DNA of 64,000 nt from Pezizomycotina sp. ARF18 (lineage: Eukaryota > Ascomycota): assembly GCA_002224055.1 (NCBI GenBank), contig AZLU01000018.1, positions 91,147 to 155,146 of the forward strand. Reading direction: 5' to 3'. The notes under the pieces were generated by a model. It saw only the letters and a list, made by a program, of their open reading frames with translations, was not told the origin of the DNA and did not search any database. Shown here piece after piece: positions 47,084 through 59,695 of this stretch. How positions within the stretch are numbered: position 1 is the first letter of the stretch; every line of letters begins with the position of its first letter. Made by a program: the position numbers and the translations under genes.

Positions 47084-47839
47084 ATATTATTATTCGATTT
47101 TATTGATGCGCCACTTTTATCGAGAGATCAATCCCTCCATCCCTCCATCTCTCCCCACCTGATAGGCAAAGCGGATACAGGACCTCGTTTCGTATTAGGA
47201 CAAAGTTTCTTCGTCTTTTACTCCTCATCCTTACCAGGGTTCATATCTATTATATTATTTCTCGCATACAAGGGCGGTCTTTTCATTTCTTCTCCTTTAT
47301 TGACGCTTTCATATAAAGTACCTCTCCGTTTTTCTCTTTAAAAGGTTCATCTACCCCTCTGTTCGGCCCTCGAGCTCTGTTCTTGACCTTCAGCCTCCTT
47401 TTTTCACTCGTTTGCTCCTCAAAAGTCGCCACTTCGTCTTCTAAATTCTTGCAGCTTTTCAAGGTAAGAGAGATGTTGTTTCTCATTGTCCTATAGATTT
47501 GCGGTTGTATCACCCAAGGGAAAGCTTATCTTATTAGCTCTGGAGGGCGAGACAAGTTCTTCGAACCTTTTTTTTTTTTTTTTTTTTTTTTTAATACCTC
47601 ACTTCTTCTCACTGGGTCGTGTGAGCCGATCGTCCCTGAAAGATTCATCAACCCAGCCCTTCCGGTAAAAGTGTTGATAGATGCTTCACTCTTTTTAATG
47701 TTCTTCGTTCTATACTATATTTTGTACCTTAATCCTCACATTGCTTCGCAGCTGCTTGGAGTGACATCTATTTCCTGTGGCGCCAGCTAACGAACCCAGT
47801 GCCGCACATAGTTATAACCCCCAAACATATTAATTCATC
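46278..47839. other. Intergenic; promoter and leader of MAPK gene
   Basis: No gene found. It contains a 39-base poly-A (46989-47027) immediately before an (AAAT)n array (47041-47085), a CCCTCCAT pyrimidine tract at about 47130-47156 and a poly-T at about 47569-47592. The last several hundred bases are CT-rich, as common in fungal promoters and leaders, and may include a leader intron before the ATG at 47840. Confidence 0.5.
46989..47085. repeat. Poly-A (39) followed by (AAAT)n
   Basis: 39 consecutive A at 46989-47027, a 13-base spacer, then about 11 AAAT units. An A-tail followed by a tetranucleotide array is compatible with a retroposed insertion, but no body or target-site duplication is evident. 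Confidence 0.85.
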
Positions 47840-49623
<1,784 letters not shown>

Positions 49624-50747
49624 GTGCACATTTCGTGCCCAGTTGTCTTTTTGTCTCATTCCCTTTTGGAGGTATTCTTGTCCGTATAGTTACGGGCAAT
49701 TGTTGAAGATATTCAAAGCCTTTCCCGATATATATACCAAAATTTTACCCTGAAAGAAACGCAGCGTAATTTTTCTTCCTTTCTAGTCCTTGTCCAATCC
49801 ATCAGGGTTTATTCCCGCGATAATAACCTTTATCAGCGACGCTCATGATTCGTCACTCATGTCTAAATTCCTTTTGTTGATTTCATTGCTCTTTTACATA
49901 GAGCGCTTTCCTCCATGTGCTTTCCTTAGTCTGTCCTCTGGCGTTGAGGGCAGTGAAAGGGATTGATATTTGATGTATCTACGATTTATCTCAATGCTAC
50001 TTATGTTTACATGATATTTAATTATTACAACTTCAGGCGTTTAGAGCGATATTGATATATCTACCTGGACATATAGGCCGAGTATCGTTCGCCTTCCAAT
50101 GCAATTTGCATCTCCGAAAGCTGTGTATATCACCAGGACAGTTTCCGACAGTGCCTTTCACACTTTACAGTACTAGCTGTTTATTTATTTCCTTCCATTT
50201 TCGGTTTATTATAACAGCTTCTTGCTTGTTAAACTCTTAGGACATATCCGTATAGCCGTCTACCGTATCCGAGGGTCGGTTCCTCGCCTTACTTCCTGCT
50301 GCCTATTCTTGAAATTCTAAAGCTCTTAGTAATTTGCATGGCGGGTTAAATCGTTTTCTGAGAATGCCCCACATTTAGCTTAAGTATCGGGATGTTCTCC
50401 GAAGCTCTTCGACGGAAAACGACGCAATTCTGCACCCCACCATACTATTAGGACCTCATATATATAATTTATAAAATCTCCCTCAAATCCGCCATGGATG
50501 TCATCTTGCTGCTATCAAAACTTCAATTGTTCAGAAAGGTCAACTTTCGAGATCCCCGAATAACTCGAGCTACCCTTGCACCGTCGATGATCCGTACACT
50601 TGTAGTTCCACCATTACCCATTAACACTTCTAGATAGCTACCAGTAGCAAACCTAGCCGCCATCAACGCAATTCGTAACTTCCGACCTCTTCGAGTTTCC
50701 AACTTCAAGTAGCTTCCAAGCCTCGATTCCAACTCTCAATCGCAAGC
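49624..50747. other. Intergenic between MAPK and GGT-like genes
   Basis: T-rich 3' flank of the MAPK gene and upstream DNA of the GGT-like gene. No frame of interest on either strand. Confidence 0.5.
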
Positions 50748-52999
50748 ATGTCCACGACGACCGCGCGAGCGCCGTCAGCGCACCGGCGGCAGCTGTCTTG
50801 GGCGATAATCCCAACCGGACGCACGCAGACACCGAAGCTCAATTCTTCAATTTTCAGTCCCGGAGGTCCGTCGTACACTCCACCAAGGGGATCGTGAGCT
50901 GTACGCAGCCGCTCGCGGCGCAGGCTGGGTTGAAGATACTGGAGAAGGGAGGGAACGCAGCTGTAATAACCCCCACACCCCAATTGCTCTTTCAACTTGA
51001 ATATCTAAAAAACAAAAAAAAAAAAATATGTATATGTTCGATATTGACAAAGATACGCTGAAAACAGGAGGCAGCCGTCGCCGTCGCGGCCTGCATGAAC
51101 GTCACCGAGCCCATGTCTGCGCATCGGCGGCGACCTGTTCACACTGTACTACGACGCTCATCGAAGTCCGTATCGGCGATGAACTGCTCCGGCCGTTCCC
51201 GTCCCTATTAACACGCGAGAAGGCGCTATCGGACGGGTTGAAGCCTACCGGTACGATACCCATGCGCTCCATCCACGCGTTACCGTACCCGGATCTGCTG
51301 CGGGTTGGGTAGACGTCGTGTCGAACTACGGACAAGGGAAACTGCAATTGTCGGATATACTAGAACCCGCTATAAAACTAGCAGAAGACGGATATCCAGT
51401 TTCCGAAATTGCAGCGGCGTATTGGGAAAAAGGAAAAGGTTTATTAGATTTTGCGTCGCCGAACGGAGACGAGATGTTAAAAAAGGACGGTAAAACGGGA
51501 GAATATCGAGCTCCAAAAGCCGTGAAATAATCTGCCTTCCAACCTCGCAAAACATTCCGATTACTCGCCGAAAACGGTAAACCGGGTTTTTACTCAGGCG
51601 AAGTAGCAGACGCGATCGTGAAAGTAGTGCAAGACCGCGGAGGGGTATTAAGCCTCGACGACTTAAAGCAGCACAGCAGCAACAAAGTCGATCCGATATG
51701 CATAGAAATCGAAAAAGACGGCGTGAAATATGGGAGTGCCCGCCGAACGGGCAGGGGATCGTAGCGCTGATGGCGCTGGGTATACTCGAGCAGCTCGAGA
51801 AAGTAAAGCGATACGGCCCTTGGAGAGATGAAGCACAACTCTGCGGAGTATTTACACGCGGTCGTCGAGGCGCTGCGGATAGCGTTCGCGGACGCGCAGT
51901 GGTTCGTTACGGATCCTAGCGTGGAGTCGGTGCCGACGGAGAAGCTGCTGAGCAAGGTAATATTAACACCTTGTAGATTTCACGATATGCTTTCGCATAT
52001 TTGTTTCTTGCTAATGAAAGTACTTTTTGCTAGGAATATCTGGCACAAAGATCGAAGCTGTTTAATCCGAAGGCCGCAGCGGCGAACCTGGACCACGGTA
52101 GCCCTGCGTTTAACAGCTGCGATACAGTATACTTCGCCGTCACAGATCAGTGGGAAACGGGTGTAGCTTCATCATGTACATTACCTCCTTCTCCCTATAT
52201 TCTCCATGAGAAAGTTCTCTTGCTAAACTTCTGTTACTTCTAGGTCAAACTACGCAGGCTTCGCAGCGGTATCATCCCGAAAGGCTGCGGATTCACGCTA
52301 CAGGTATCCAAATACTTACCCCTTCCGCATCTCTCCAAAGTGCAATTCAAACTAAGTATTTCACAACCAGAACCGTGGAGCCAACTTCAACCTCGACGAG
52401 GACCACCCAACGTCGTCAAGCCGAACAAGCGGCCGTACCACACCATCATACCCGCCATGATAACGAAGGACGATCACTTGCACAGCGTTTACGGCGTCAT
52501 GGGAGGTAAAAAAAACACCATATTCCTTCATCTCCATCTTCCAATAGCTAATTTGTATCGCTTGGTGTTGTATAGCTTCATGCAACCGCAAGGCCACGTC
52601 CAAGTCTTCCTCAACATGCTCCGCTTCAAGCTAGACCCGCAGTCCGCGCTAGATGCGCCGAGGATATGCGTAAATCTCTCATCCCTTCATCCTCCTTCTT
52701 TATCTATAATACATATCACTAACATAAATTTTTTTTCTTTTTTTCTTTTCTTTTTTTTTTTTTTTGCAGATCGGCGGCTTCACCTCCTCGCAGAATTATT
52801 CCTCGAAGAAGGATATCGGAAGCTACATGCAAGGAGTTAGTTAACATGGCCACATCGGCACCACGCTCGTGAAAGGGTTAGATAGGAGCGTATTCGGGCG
52901 GGTCAGATAGTACGGGTTCACTACGATGAAGATGGGACAAGGGTTTACAGCGCTGGGAGCGATCCGAGGGCTGATGGGCATGCTGTTCCGTTGATATGA
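50748..52999 (+). CDS. Gamma-glutamyltranspeptidase-family (Ntn-hydrolase) protein
   Basis: This family cleaves itself to expose a catalytic Thr and hydrolyses or transfers gamma-glutamyl groups, for example from glutathione. Conserved parts in order: [28 protein letters not shown] (after the first intron, about 50962-51070), [10 protein letters not shown], the block [79 protein letters not shown]. The predicted cleavage motif is [11 protein letters not shown] (about 52115-52140, Thr first), followed by [48 protein letters not shown] and DAPRIC. It ends with [18 protein letters not shown] 52997-52999. The layout resembles the YwrD-like cytoplasmic subgroup; no signal peptide is seen. The start at 50748 is tentative because it is not in frame with [14 protein letters not shown] unless a base is missing. 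Several short introns and frame slips (for instance near 52893) occur. Confidence 0.85.
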
Positions 53000-53266
53000 A
53001 GGGTGTATGTAGTGGAATGTGATATAGCATTTGCGGACAAATGATGGATAAAAGGCAATGGTTTCTTTTCTTATTAGTAGGGGTATATATATATATATAT
53101 ACATGCGTGCTTGCTTTTTAGTCCTGAGCGTAGGCGGTGAAGAAAACTCAAGTTTAAAGAATTCTCGCTAGATGAAAGAAAAGAGAAACACCCAATGCCT
53201 ATCCAACCACCGTGTGATTACAACAGTTATGAATCTATTAAAACTTTCTTATAGAAATTTTTCCCT
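53000..53266. other. Short convergent intergenic spacer
   Basis: 267 bp between the convergent ends of the GGT-like gene (plus) and the TSC10 gene (minus). Holds a (TA)n at about 53085-53101 and A/T-rich DNA fitting poly-A signals for both; no gene. Confidence 0.5.
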
Positions 53267-54518
53267 TTACTTGTTATGGACCGGCACGCCCTTCTCCTTC
53301 CCGTACTTCCTAACCTTCCCGTCCATATCCCACCTAACAAACACCCACACGAAGCTCGTAACAACAACGCCGAAAGCAGTCTGCAGCCAAAAATCCACCT
53401 TCGGCGTCATCCCCCACATACCAGCCCTCGTTGCCGCTCCAACCATCGACGTAACAACCAGTGTCTCACCTTTTTCCAATTGCTTAACGCACGCCCTCGC
53501 TACTTCCTCGGGCGACTGTACGTCGTCGCTCTCCTCCAGCTTCTTCGTAATTTCGTGCTTGACCTCATTCTCCTTCTCCAAACCCGGACTCGTAATAGTC
53601 CCTGGAAAACAACACGATACGGAAATCTTGTTTTCGCCGTAGAGAAGTACTTCCTGGCGGAGGCAGTCTGTTAATCCCGCAATGCGAATTTAGACGCGGA
53701 GTAGCAACCGTACCCCACAGCGGCGCGAAGTGGATTATGCTGCTCGTGAACACGAGTTTTCGTGGTGTGGAGGGTAATTTGGGTTTGGGTTGTTTAGGTT
53801 GTCTACGAAGGATTTTAGCGCGGCGTGGGCGGGGTAGGCGGAAGAGTAGTAGTTTTGGACATTTCGCGGGCGGCATGTTCGGGATCCTGATCGAGGAAGA
53901 GGCCCGGGGTGGCGGCGCCGGCGCAGCACCAGAGGACGTCGATGGGGCATTTGAAGTGCGCTTCGGCGTCGGAGATGGCGCGGGCGGATTCGGAGGGGGA
54001 TGTGAGGTCGGCGGAGATCGTGGCGAAGGATTGCGTGGAGGGGGACTTTGCGGCGGCCTGTATTATAAAAGTTATTATTAATTATTTGTTAAGGAATGGC
54101 AATTGAATTGATTGCGATTGCCGGCCGGATTGTAGTAAAACAAAAGACGCAGGGAAGGTTGTGTTACGTACAGAGATTTCAGTGAGCGCAGCTTCGAGCT
54201 TCTTCACGTCGCGCGCGACGATGACGACGTTGGCGCCGCGGGACGCGAGGAGGATGGCGGCGGCTTTACCCATCCCCTGCGAACCGCCCGTGATAACGAT
54301 ATTCTATTTTGAGAAAACGGGCGTTCAGTTAAAATCAACCCAACTCCCATTCTCCAATTGCAAAAAAAAAAAAAAAAAAAAAAAAAGAACTTGGACAATT
54401 GACTTACACGTCCCTCGACGGGGAACTTGTTCTTGCGAAACAGAGGCATTGCGATTACGATTGTGAAGAGGAGTGCAGCTGCTGCTGAGGAGTAGTAGAT
54501 GACTTCGTTTGATGGCAT
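53267..54518 (-). CDS. TSC10: 3-ketodihydrosphingosine reductase (SDR family)
   Basis: NADPH-dependent reduction of 3-ketodihydrosphingosine, the second step of sphingolipid synthesis at the ER. Exon 1 (54518-54408) encodes [20 protein letters not shown], an N-terminal membrane anchor, to VEGR. Exon 2 (54303-54172) opens [20 protein letters not shown], the Rossmann TGGSQGMG, with [13 protein letters not shown]. Exon 3 (from 54057) reads [68 protein letters not shown] and the active-site Y-x3-K as [11 protein letters not shown]. Later parts are [28 protein letters not shown] and a C-terminal membrane span ([16 protein letters not shown]), stop about 53267. One-base losses are inferred at 53676-53678 (GCGGGATT for GCGGGGATT) and just upstream (TGGGGTAC), plus one near 53860. 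Two membrane anchors and the motif set favour KDSR/Tsc10 over other SDRs. Confidence 0.9.
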
Positions 54519-54669
54519 TGTCAGGAGAGAGGGAAGGAATCGCAGCCGGTGGGTTGGAATATTTAAGGGTCCTCTTTCTCGTTTATGATTTTCAAGTGGA
54601 AAAGTTCGGATAAATTTTTTTGGCTGGTTGGTTGTGTGTTTTTTAATTTAATTTCGTTGTGGAAATTAA

Positions 54670-54706
<37 letters not shown>

Positions 54707-55594
54707 GTTGGCGTGAGATGCAGCTTCGTGGACAATCAATTAATTAATTAAAGAGCAACCAAAGGAATAATAATAATAATTTTCAAGAGAATTAATTAAG
54801 AACCCCCCCCCCCACTCTATCAAATGCTCTCTCCGTCGAGAGATATCTATCAATACAATTGCTCGAACATGTAAAAAGGCTCTGATATGATGGCATTACT
54901 TCAATTTTATAAACAGTGACCGGTCGAAGATTTATATACAGGATTTGGAGACCTCAGTATTCATTTATTTGTACACTATAAAAATATAAAATAAAATAAA
55001 TAAAACCGTTGTTCTACCAGCAAAAAAGGGAAGTGACAGCTCGTGCAGGCGCTCAAGCCAGGCGTAAATAACTGGAAGCGAACCAGACCCCCCCCTGTCA
55101 ATCTTACTCAGCGAACATGCAAGGCCCGTTGGAGAGCAGCACATTTTCGTAGGAAAACAAATATATAATAGAATAAATTAATTCTTTTGATAATACTGTA
55201 AAATACTAGTCTTTTTTGAGTGAACCGTCGAGGCTGAGACAAGGAAAGGGACAAAAACACAGGAGAAGGGGTCAATATGTACTGTCGATGCAAATGGAGC
55301 AAGAGAAGTGAAGAGAAGAGTGAGAAGGCGGCCTTTTAAATACACTGTTTGGTTTTGGTCAAGAGGGAGTTTCTTAAGAAAAGAAAGGAGAGAAAACCAA
55401 GGGAAATTATGAAAAGTAGACAAGAGAAAGGGACGTATAGGGTAAAAGGTGTAGTTGTAGTTGTAATAATCCCGAATAGACTCATGAATTTTTTTTTAAA
55501 AATAAAAAAAATAAAAAAAAATCGTACATCGTCCGTCTTTTACTTTTTCTTTTATCAATTAATCACAAGATATAAACCTATAAACCCATTCTTT
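54519..55594. other. Intergenic, promoter of TSC10 and 3' flank of TOM70
   Basis: A/T-rich with poly-A at about 54679-54703, poly-C of 11 at 54803-54813 and C8 at 55088-55095. No gene supported. Confidence 0.5.
54803..54813. repeat. Poly-C run of 11
   Basis: Eleven consecutive C, read directly; third long poly-C tract of the window. Confidence 0.9.
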
Positions 55595-57851
55595 TTACCT
55601 GATACCAGGAGCACCGGTCATGCCGTGCAGCTTAGCTGCTAGCTGCGGGTACTTCTCCTGGACCTCTAGCTGCGTCCTTGTTGCCTCCGCGTAACTTAGC
55701 GCGTTGACGATCTCCCCTCCGTCCTAGCGAGATCAGCAGCCTTCTCGAAGTATTCTAAGGCCTCCGTTACCCTGCCTTGCTGCAGGAGGAGCTGCGCGAT
55801 CGTGGCGACGGCGATATCACAGTCGGGATCAACTATAATGCGGAATAAAGTTAGCATATACATTCAAAATATTACTTCATGTATAAAATACAAGGCCTCA
55901 TACTGATCAGGCCGTCTTGCACAGCTTCTCCGCTTCCTGGAAATCCTGCTTCCACTGAAACAGCGCCAGCGCCTTATTGATGAGCGGCAGGACGTTCATC
56001 CCCAAAGGCTTCAGCTGCTTCTCCATCTCGACCGCCGTGTCGAACTTCTGGATCGCCTCGTCGAACTTTTGCTGGTCCAGCAGGAGCTCCCGTAGTAGTT
56101 GTAGACGTCCGGAGCCTTGTCGAAATTCTTAATACACCGACGGAAGGTCGCCATGGACGACGCTACGGATCCCATCTTGTACTGCGTGACTCCCAGCTGG
56201 ATGTGGCTGTAGATGAATTCCCGGTCGAGGTCGATGGATTTTTGGTAGTCCTTGGCGGCCTCGGCGTACTCGGCGGTTATGAAATGTAGCTGGGCTCTGT
56301 GGTAGTAGATGTCCGGATCGTCCGCGTTCTGCTTGATCGCATTGGCGAAATCGCCTTCGGCGGCCTCCTTATCGGCTGCAGAGAGAAATATCGCGTTAGA
56401 ATATTTGAAAGCCAAAAAAGAAGCTTGAAGAAGTTTGAAATTATCGCTTACCCAGCTCTAGACTCATGCTAGCTCGCTTAACGTAGCTCTGCGTCATCGT
56501 CTCATCCAGCTTGATGCTCTCTGTCAAGTCCTCGACAGCTTCCGCACTCTGACCCTTCAAGTACTTGAACGTACCCCTCATGTTGTAAGCGAGCGGCTGG
56601 TACTGGTCGCTGACACCGAGCTCCAGCGCCTTATCGAAGGACGCAGCAGCTTCATCGTAGCCGGCTGCCGTTCTGTTGTTCTTGATCGAGGTGAGACCCT
56701 GCTTGAGGTGATAGTCACCGGAGCTTTCGTCCGAAGCCTCCTCTAGACTTCCGGCATCGGCTTCTCCGGAACGATTGCAGGTAGTTGGTGACGAACGTCG
56801 GCGACGGTAGCTTCTTCTTCTTCCCCTCCAGCATCTTCCGGCCCTTCTCTTCGGCGACCTTCTTGAGCAGCCTCTCGACGCTCTGCGCGGCGCCTTCGTT
56901 GCGGAACTGGTCGATGATGCAGGAGGCGGTGTAGTCTAGTAAGGCGAGGGAGAACTCGTTGGTCTGTTCGTAGGCATTCGCGCGCCTGTTGAGCGCCTTT
57001 ACGTATTCCGGGTTCAGCTTGATGGCCGCGGTGGTGTCGGCAATGACGGCGGGCCAGTCGCTCAGGGCATTGTAGCAGGCAGCTCGGTTAGAGTAGTAGA
57101 TCGGGTCGGGTTTGCAGAGGATGGCTTTCGTATAGAGGTCGATGGCCTGGGTGTAGTTTTTCGAGCCGTAGGCTTTGTTTCCGGCGTCCTTGAGCTTGCC
57201 CGCATACTCCTTCCGTTCCTAAAATGTTATATTGTACTCATTTAGCGTCGTAGCTCGATCAAGAACCCAAGCTAAGAAGAAAAAGTTTAGATATATGAGT
57301 GGTATTATTCCGTATCCTTACCTCTGCGGTATATTGCCCACGGAATCTTCTGTGATATCTGGCAGAGTAGACTCCTCCTCGACAGTCGCAGCTTTAGGAG
57401 CTGTCACATTTCCGCTTATCAGCAAACATAAAATTTAAATAAACCAGTTTCCAAATCAGTCGCTGTGTTAACATACCGCTCTTAGTCTCCGCCTCGTTCA
57501 CAGCTTTATCCTCCTTATTATTATTCTTCCCCTTCTTCGATTTCTTCTTCTTCTTCTTCGCCGAATCGCTCTTGGTCTCGTTTATCCGTTCGCGTTCGTT
57601 GCGTTCGCTGCGTCCGCGGTGTTGCTCTTCCCGCCGCTGCCGCTCTTCGTCGAGAGGTAGTAGACGGCTCCGCCCGTAACGATTATGACGACGGCGCCGA
57701 CGGTGTATGCGACAGCCTTGTGCTCGGCGACGTATGTTGTCAGCTTCGACCAGAGCGACTCGTTCCCGACGGGGATCGGTTCTATCGTCACCGTGGGACC
57801 GCTCGAGGGGAGGCTGGCGCCGCCGCCGCCGCCGCCGCTGCTTTTTGACAT
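55595..57851 (-). CDS. TOM70: Mitochondrial import receptor Tom70
   Basis: Outer-membrane receptor for chaperone-bound precursors such as carrier proteins. The N-terminus [18 protein letters not shown] leads to a membrane anchor ([20 protein letters not shown]), then a Lys/Asn-rich linker ([20 protein letters not shown]) and TPR repeats. N-terminal clamp-type repeats include [20 protein letters not shown] and [20 protein letters not shown], then [20 protein letters not shown]. Later repeats include [40 protein letters not shown] and [19 protein letters not shown]. It ends [11 protein letters not shown], stop 55595-55597. Length is near the family's usual 600 residues. Introns at about 57425-57475, 57225-57330, 56400-56450 and 55835-55905. 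A frame slip lies just after the anchor (TNANG to ERINETKSD) and several later ones are apparent (about 56095, 56755), with intact family sequence on both sides. Confidence 0.92.
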
Positions 57852-59695
57852 CTGCGTGGTTTTCGGACGAAGGGGGAGAGAAAAAAGAGGAGAGGAGAGG
57901 AAGGTGAGAGCTAGAAGAGGTGGGGCGTCTAAACCCTCAGATGACGAAAGAGAAAAAAAAAAAGTTTCTACTGTACAAGTGACCTAGAAGATTAGAGAGA
58001 AGAAGAACGAAAGCTTTTAGTAACACAGCTCTCCAGTTCGAGCTAGCAAAAGTGCAGAGATGCAGGCGAAAGACGGGAATGCGGTGAAGAAGCAAAAAAA
58101 GCGAACGTTGTCTTGTGGCGGGTAAGGTAAAGCCGCGTACGCGAGAAGAGAAAAATTTTTTTTACGTCAACGGAAGTGGGATGATGGTATTTCAACCGCT
58201 TATTGGAAGCAGAAGAAGAAAAGGGAAAATAGCAGGCCACAGGGTTTTCCGCCGGATTCTACCCACAATTGACCCGCCAAGGTCCCTTCGAAGCCTAGCT
58301 ATCTATCGGAAGGAGACAAGCTGACGCCGGATGGAGGTAGCTTACCTGTGATTCTGGCCAACGACGAAAGAGACCCTCTAGAGATGGTTGTAAAAACAGA
58401 GAAGCAAGAAGGTCCTTTGTCGTGTGTGGATGTGATATAGCAATTGTCAATGTCGTAAGTGGTTGCTACTACTGGAAAGGATGGAAAGGGATCGGTGAGA
58501 TAACGCGGAGGTTTTTTCTTCTGTTTAGCTGCAGGATCTTTTTTTTTCTATTTGGGTAAAAAATGGCGGGAAGGTGAAAATTTTCATGGGCGAAGAAAAA
58601 AAAAAAAAAAACCAAAAAAAAGAGGTCTAGTTCTACACAACTACCTACTAACCACACTTGCTGGATAAAGGTTTTTTTCGCGGAAGTTTTCACTTTCCTG
58701 CTCACTTCTGATAGGCACGTTTAGCCAATTGTTATTTACCGTATTAAGCATTTGTATTACATTACGGCGGAGTGAATATGTATATTGTTGAATATTAAAT
58801 CCATCTTAACAACTTGATAAAGTGTACAGCGGATGGGATCCTGGCACATGTGATATATATGAAGTCCCAGGCAGATACACAAACTCGTAAAGCTGCGTTG
58901 ACTTATGGTAATTAGCGGACGAGGTCTTTCACGGCAAACACGTCAGCGCGGAGGATGAGAGATAGTATTCGGCTCATATAGTCGACATCTTTAATGGATG
59001 TGCTGCCGATACAATGTTGTTGAGATATGAAAGATTCACCAAATCCTTTAGCGCTATAGCGAGTGCGCCGGAGCATGCTAGCAAACCCTTCTCGCAGCCA
59101 AATAAACGAATATTTGGCGATCGAGATACACATTGATATAGAAATAACCTTGTTAAACTAGTAAGTGCATGTGCCACCAGAAACGAGAAAAACCCCTAAG
59201 AGAAGCTTTTTAGGAAAATCAAAAATAGACCAGAAAAGAAGAGCCTAGTTACGTAGATTAAAGAACACCAAGGAACAATACTTTCGCGTTAATTCTGCAA
59301 ATGGATATTGGTGTATAGGATCGGATAACTTTAATGTAGTTGAGGAAAAATCAGAATACAAACGCCTCCCATTTCATTTTTGACAAAAGGAAAAGAAATA
59401 GAGAAATATGCTGGCAAAGGGGATGGAAAAATCAAATACAAAGAAACAAAGAATAAGTATGTTATGCGAAAATAAAGAATCCCTAACGAGCCATACCATG
59501 TTTGGGATAGTAGTGCTGCTTTTTAAATATATTGCTAATCAAGTATAACCCTCGGCGTGATGATAGGTTGAATATAAAATCTCTTCAGCGATCTTGTAGG
59601 AAGCGACAGTCGGATGGCGATATAGAGTACAATAAATATAAGGATAAAGGATGTAATTTATGTCAACAGCTGTTTCAATTGAAAGGCGATCCAGT
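57852..59695. other. Intergenic, TOM70 promoter and RTF1 3' flank
   Basis: About 1.8 kb. The part next to TOM70 is purine-rich (GGAGAGGAGAGG, about 57888-57900). Poly-A lies at 58596-58612. A 73-residue minus frame (58912-59133) resembles no family. No gene supported. Confidence 0.5.

Noticed and set aside
58912-59177. Two overlapping minus-strand frames of 67-73 residues
   Set aside because: No family resemblance and no conserved motif; ordinary chance frames in intergenic DNA.
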